A stretch of DNA of 7,492 nt from Pseudomonadota bacterium (GTDB lineage Bacteria; Myxococcota_A; Bradymonadia; UBA4248), in assembly GCA_009786045.1 (NCBI GenBank), contig WQTY01000100.1:1-7492 (forward strand). The letters run 5' to 3'. The translations under genes and the position numbers were made by a program. Below, in pieces: positions 6,194 through 7,492 of the stretch (position 1 is the first letter of the stretch; the number at the start of each line of letters is the position of its first letter). Below the pieces are notes generated by a model. It was not told the origin of the DNA and ran no database searches. It saw only the letters and a list, made by a program, of their open reading frames with translations.

Positions 6194-6357
6194 GGCAACC
6201 TCTGAACGATTGGACAATGAATACGGCAAACAGAACAATGAAGCGGCATTCCCAACAGGGTGAAAGCTGTGTTGCCGGGAATTGGGTGCATTGCTCCAGG
6301 CCAGATATTCTTGCACAATATGTGCCAGCAGCCAGTTGTCGATGATGAGGCAAATGC

Positions 6358-6383
6358 AGGTGCAGACCAGCGCGTCTGCACCT
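6358..6383. repeat. Perfect 10-bp inverted repeat in the divergent intergenic region
   Basis: aggtgcagac (6358-6367) pairs with gtctgcacct (6374-6383) around the loop CAGCGC. It is the first of three consecutive stem-loops between the divergent isoamylase and vWA genes. The remaining gap 6194-6357 shows no gene: the open frame over it on the - strand is judged to be upstream sequence of the isoamylase. Confidence 0.6.
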
Positions 6384-6399
6384 TGCTCGCCCATACAGT

Positions 6400-6475
6400 A
6401 CGTGCGCGTATCTGGCCTTCAGGCCTGGATAGCGCACGTCGCAGCCCGTATCCGGCCCTGACGGCCGGATAGGGC
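6400..6475. repeat. Two related consecutive palindromes (REP-like)
   Basis: The first, 6400-6439, has the outer stem acgtgcgc/gcgcacgt, then TATC/GATA and GGCC/GGCC around the loop TTCA. The second, 6444-6475, has GCCC/GGGC, then tatccggcc/ggccggata around the loop CTGAC. Both share the core CGTATC[CT]GGCC ... GGCC[GT]GGATA with a bulged G at the same place (6408 and 6448). That looks like two copies of one palindromic unit four bases apart, as in repetitive extragenic palindromes. Whether the unit occurs elsewhere in the genome cannot be seen here. Confidence 0.5.
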
Positions 6476-6487
6476 GCGTTTTGTTTT
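6444..6487 (+). terminator. Terminator-like stem-loop followed by TTTTGTTTT
   Basis: The 13-bp G+C-rich stem (one bulge) at 6444-6475 is followed after three bases by TTTTGTTTT (6479-6487), the signature of an intrinsic terminator on the + strand. No + strand protein gene ends nearby. It would stop either a small RNA from this gap or antisense transcription across the isoamylase, and so insulate the vWA gene. Confidence 0.4.
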
Positions 6488-6599
6488 AACAATAAAGTTC
6501 ATTCAAAATTATTCGACGCAGCCGAAGTTTGTGTGTTACCTTTCCAAATCCGGGCGATTGCCCGCGTGGGTTTCTTTGACAACGTAGGGAGGTGACGAC

Positions 6600-7492
6600 A
6601 TGAGAACGACATTATGGTTTGCTGTTCTAATCGCGACGCTTTTGCTCTTGGCCTGCAGCCCCCGCGAGTATGAATCCAAAAGCGGCACCCCCACCGTGCT
6701 GACGCCGGAAGGCAGTGCTGTTCATGTTGTCGATGATCGGGGTGTGCCTGACAATCAGGCCCCCACGCTGTTGGCGCCGACCGGGCAGGCGGGGACAGTC
6801 AACACTGTAGAAGTGCAGAACACCGGGCACGTCGAATTGCGGCCTTCGGGAATTGTGCAGTTCGAAAGTGATGCCGTTATTGTAGAACGGGAGCCTGCTC
6901 CGACAAGCTCTGTGCCACGCATGCCAGCTGCGGGTAGATCGAGTCCCAGTCATGGCGCAGGCCAGGCATCGATACTCAGCGGCAGCGGGGTCGTTTTCGA
7001 TGAGGCGGCACCATCACCTGGCAGAGGGGGCGGTCCTCGCAATGCTGCGCCTCCTCCTCCCTCTGGCTCAGCAGCCAGGACGAGTACCACTGCGGGGCCT
7101 TCGAGACGTCCCACCCCTGGCGACGCCTATGCCTATCCCAACACCGAGGAGTATGCCGACTTTGAGCAGAATCGCTTCACGAGTGTAATGGAGAAACCGC
7201 TTTCGACGTTTGGTGCGGATGTCGATACGGCGTCGTACAGCATTTTCCGGCGTCAGGTGTACAACGGAAACACGTCTTTTGGCCTGCTGCGCACAGAGGA
7301 GATGGTCAACTATTTCCGCTACGACTATCCTCAGCCCAAAAAGGGCGAGCCGTTTTCGATCACGGCCGAGATGACGCCGTGCCCGTGGAATCCGCAGACC
7401 AAGCTTCTGCGTCTGGGGCTGGCGACGCGCCACATCGCGTCAGAGGACAGGCCTGCATCGAATTTCGTTTTTCTGGTCGATGTGTCGGGTTC
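6600..7492 (+). CDS. YfbK-type von Willebrand factor A lipoprotein, N-terminal part (3' end outside the window)
   Basis: The frame is open from the ATG at 6600 to the window end (297 codons). GGAGG at 6588-6592 is 7 bases upstream. Residues 1-18 are hydrophobic and lead to LLAC with Cys 19, a good lipobox; Ser at +2 suggests the outer membrane. Residues 20-175 are low-complexity, rich in Pro, Ser, Gly and Ala (including APPPPSG), and probably a flexible stalk. From about 181, NTEEYADFEQNRF, TFGADVDTASYS and EEMVNYFRYDYP match the conserved region that precedes the vWA domain in YfbK-like proteins. The last complete residues, FLVDVSG (291-297), are the start of the vWA MIDAS motif (DxSxS, D294 and S296). 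The family usually continues with the rest of the vWA domain and a C-terminal domain, so over half may be missing. Its role is probably metal-dependent protein binding at the envelope. A weak TTGTTT...CAAAAT pair (6481-6509) could be its promoter. Confidence 0.85.
   Translation, partial: MRTTLWFAVLIATLLLLACSPREYESKSGTPTVLTPEGSAVHVVDDRGVPDNQAPTLLAPTGQAGTVNTVEVQNTGHVELRPSGIVQFESDAVIVEREPAPTSSVPRMPAAGRSSPSHGAGQASILSGSGVVFDEAAPSPGRGGGPRNAAPPPPSGSAARTSTTAGPSRRPTPGDAYAYPNTEEYADFEQNRFTSVMEKPLSTFGADVDTASYSIFRRQVYNGNTSFGLLRTEEMVNYFRYDYPQPKKGEPFSITAEMTPCPWNPQTKLLRLGLATRHIASEDRPASNFVFLVDVSG

Noticed and set aside
6194..6394. Longer N-terminus for the isoamylase starting at 6394
   Set aside because: The open frame continues upstream, but that reading places the hydrophobic signal and Cys 23 in the protein interior, overlaps an inverted repeat, and looks like random sequence. 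The ATG at 6193 has an AGAGG site and an immediate lipoprotein signal.
6260..6472. 70-codon + strand frame in the divergent gap
   Set aside because: It runs through two palindromes, has no ribosome site, and its product resembles no protein. Structured non-coding DNA explains the sequence better.
6576..6581. Perfect TTGACA as a -35 box for the vWA gene
   Set aside because: The matching -10 position would fall at the start codon (6599-6604), leaving no leader for the clear GGAGG ribosome site at 6588-6592.

Overview
The window looks like chromosomal DNA from a Gram-negative bacterium. It holds three signal-peptide proteins that look like outer-membrane beta-barrels ending in Phe, plus two predicted lipoproteins. 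The lipoprotein form of an isoamylase and a YfbK-type von Willebrand A lipoprotein would fit Myxococcota/Bradymonadota-like bacteria. That placement is inference, and no marker gene here settles it. By eye the flanking genes are richer in G+C than the AT-rich leaders of the central array.

Layout: (1) 1-405 is the 3' end of a patatin-like phospholipase gene. It is followed by about 430 bases without a gene that contain palindromes and a T-run. (2) 626-3581 is a tandem array of three paralogous genes (A 835-1470, B 1716-2585, C 2919-3581), all on the + strand. I do not recognise the family. Each gene encodes a signal peptide followed by a predicted eight-strand barrel. The copies share an almost invariant C-terminal motif, near-identical RBS regions and leaders, and, for A and C, the same candidate promoter and a covarying leader hairpin. 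Gene B alone carries nine 15-bp repeats that encode an Asp/Trp pentapeptide array just after its signal peptide. (3) A strong hairpin at 3612-3637 separates gene C from a convergent gene at 3668-6193 (- strand), a lipoprotein of the isoamylase/GlgX type (GH13) with all catalytic residues. (4) The divergent gap 6194-6599 holds three consecutive stem-loops, the last followed by a T-rich run. It may be a small structured RNA or REP-like palindromes. (5) 6600-7492 is the 5' part of a vWA-domain lipoprotein, cut by the window end at its metal-binding (MIDAS) motif.

Functionally, most products here are predicted to sit in the cell envelope. There is no obvious multi-gene pathway. The isoamylase would debranch alpha-glucans outside the cytoplasm. 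The barrel triplet looks like a recently amplified, individually transcribed surface-protein family whose members have diverged mainly at the mature N-terminus. The array, with its structured leaders, is the most novel-looking part of the window.
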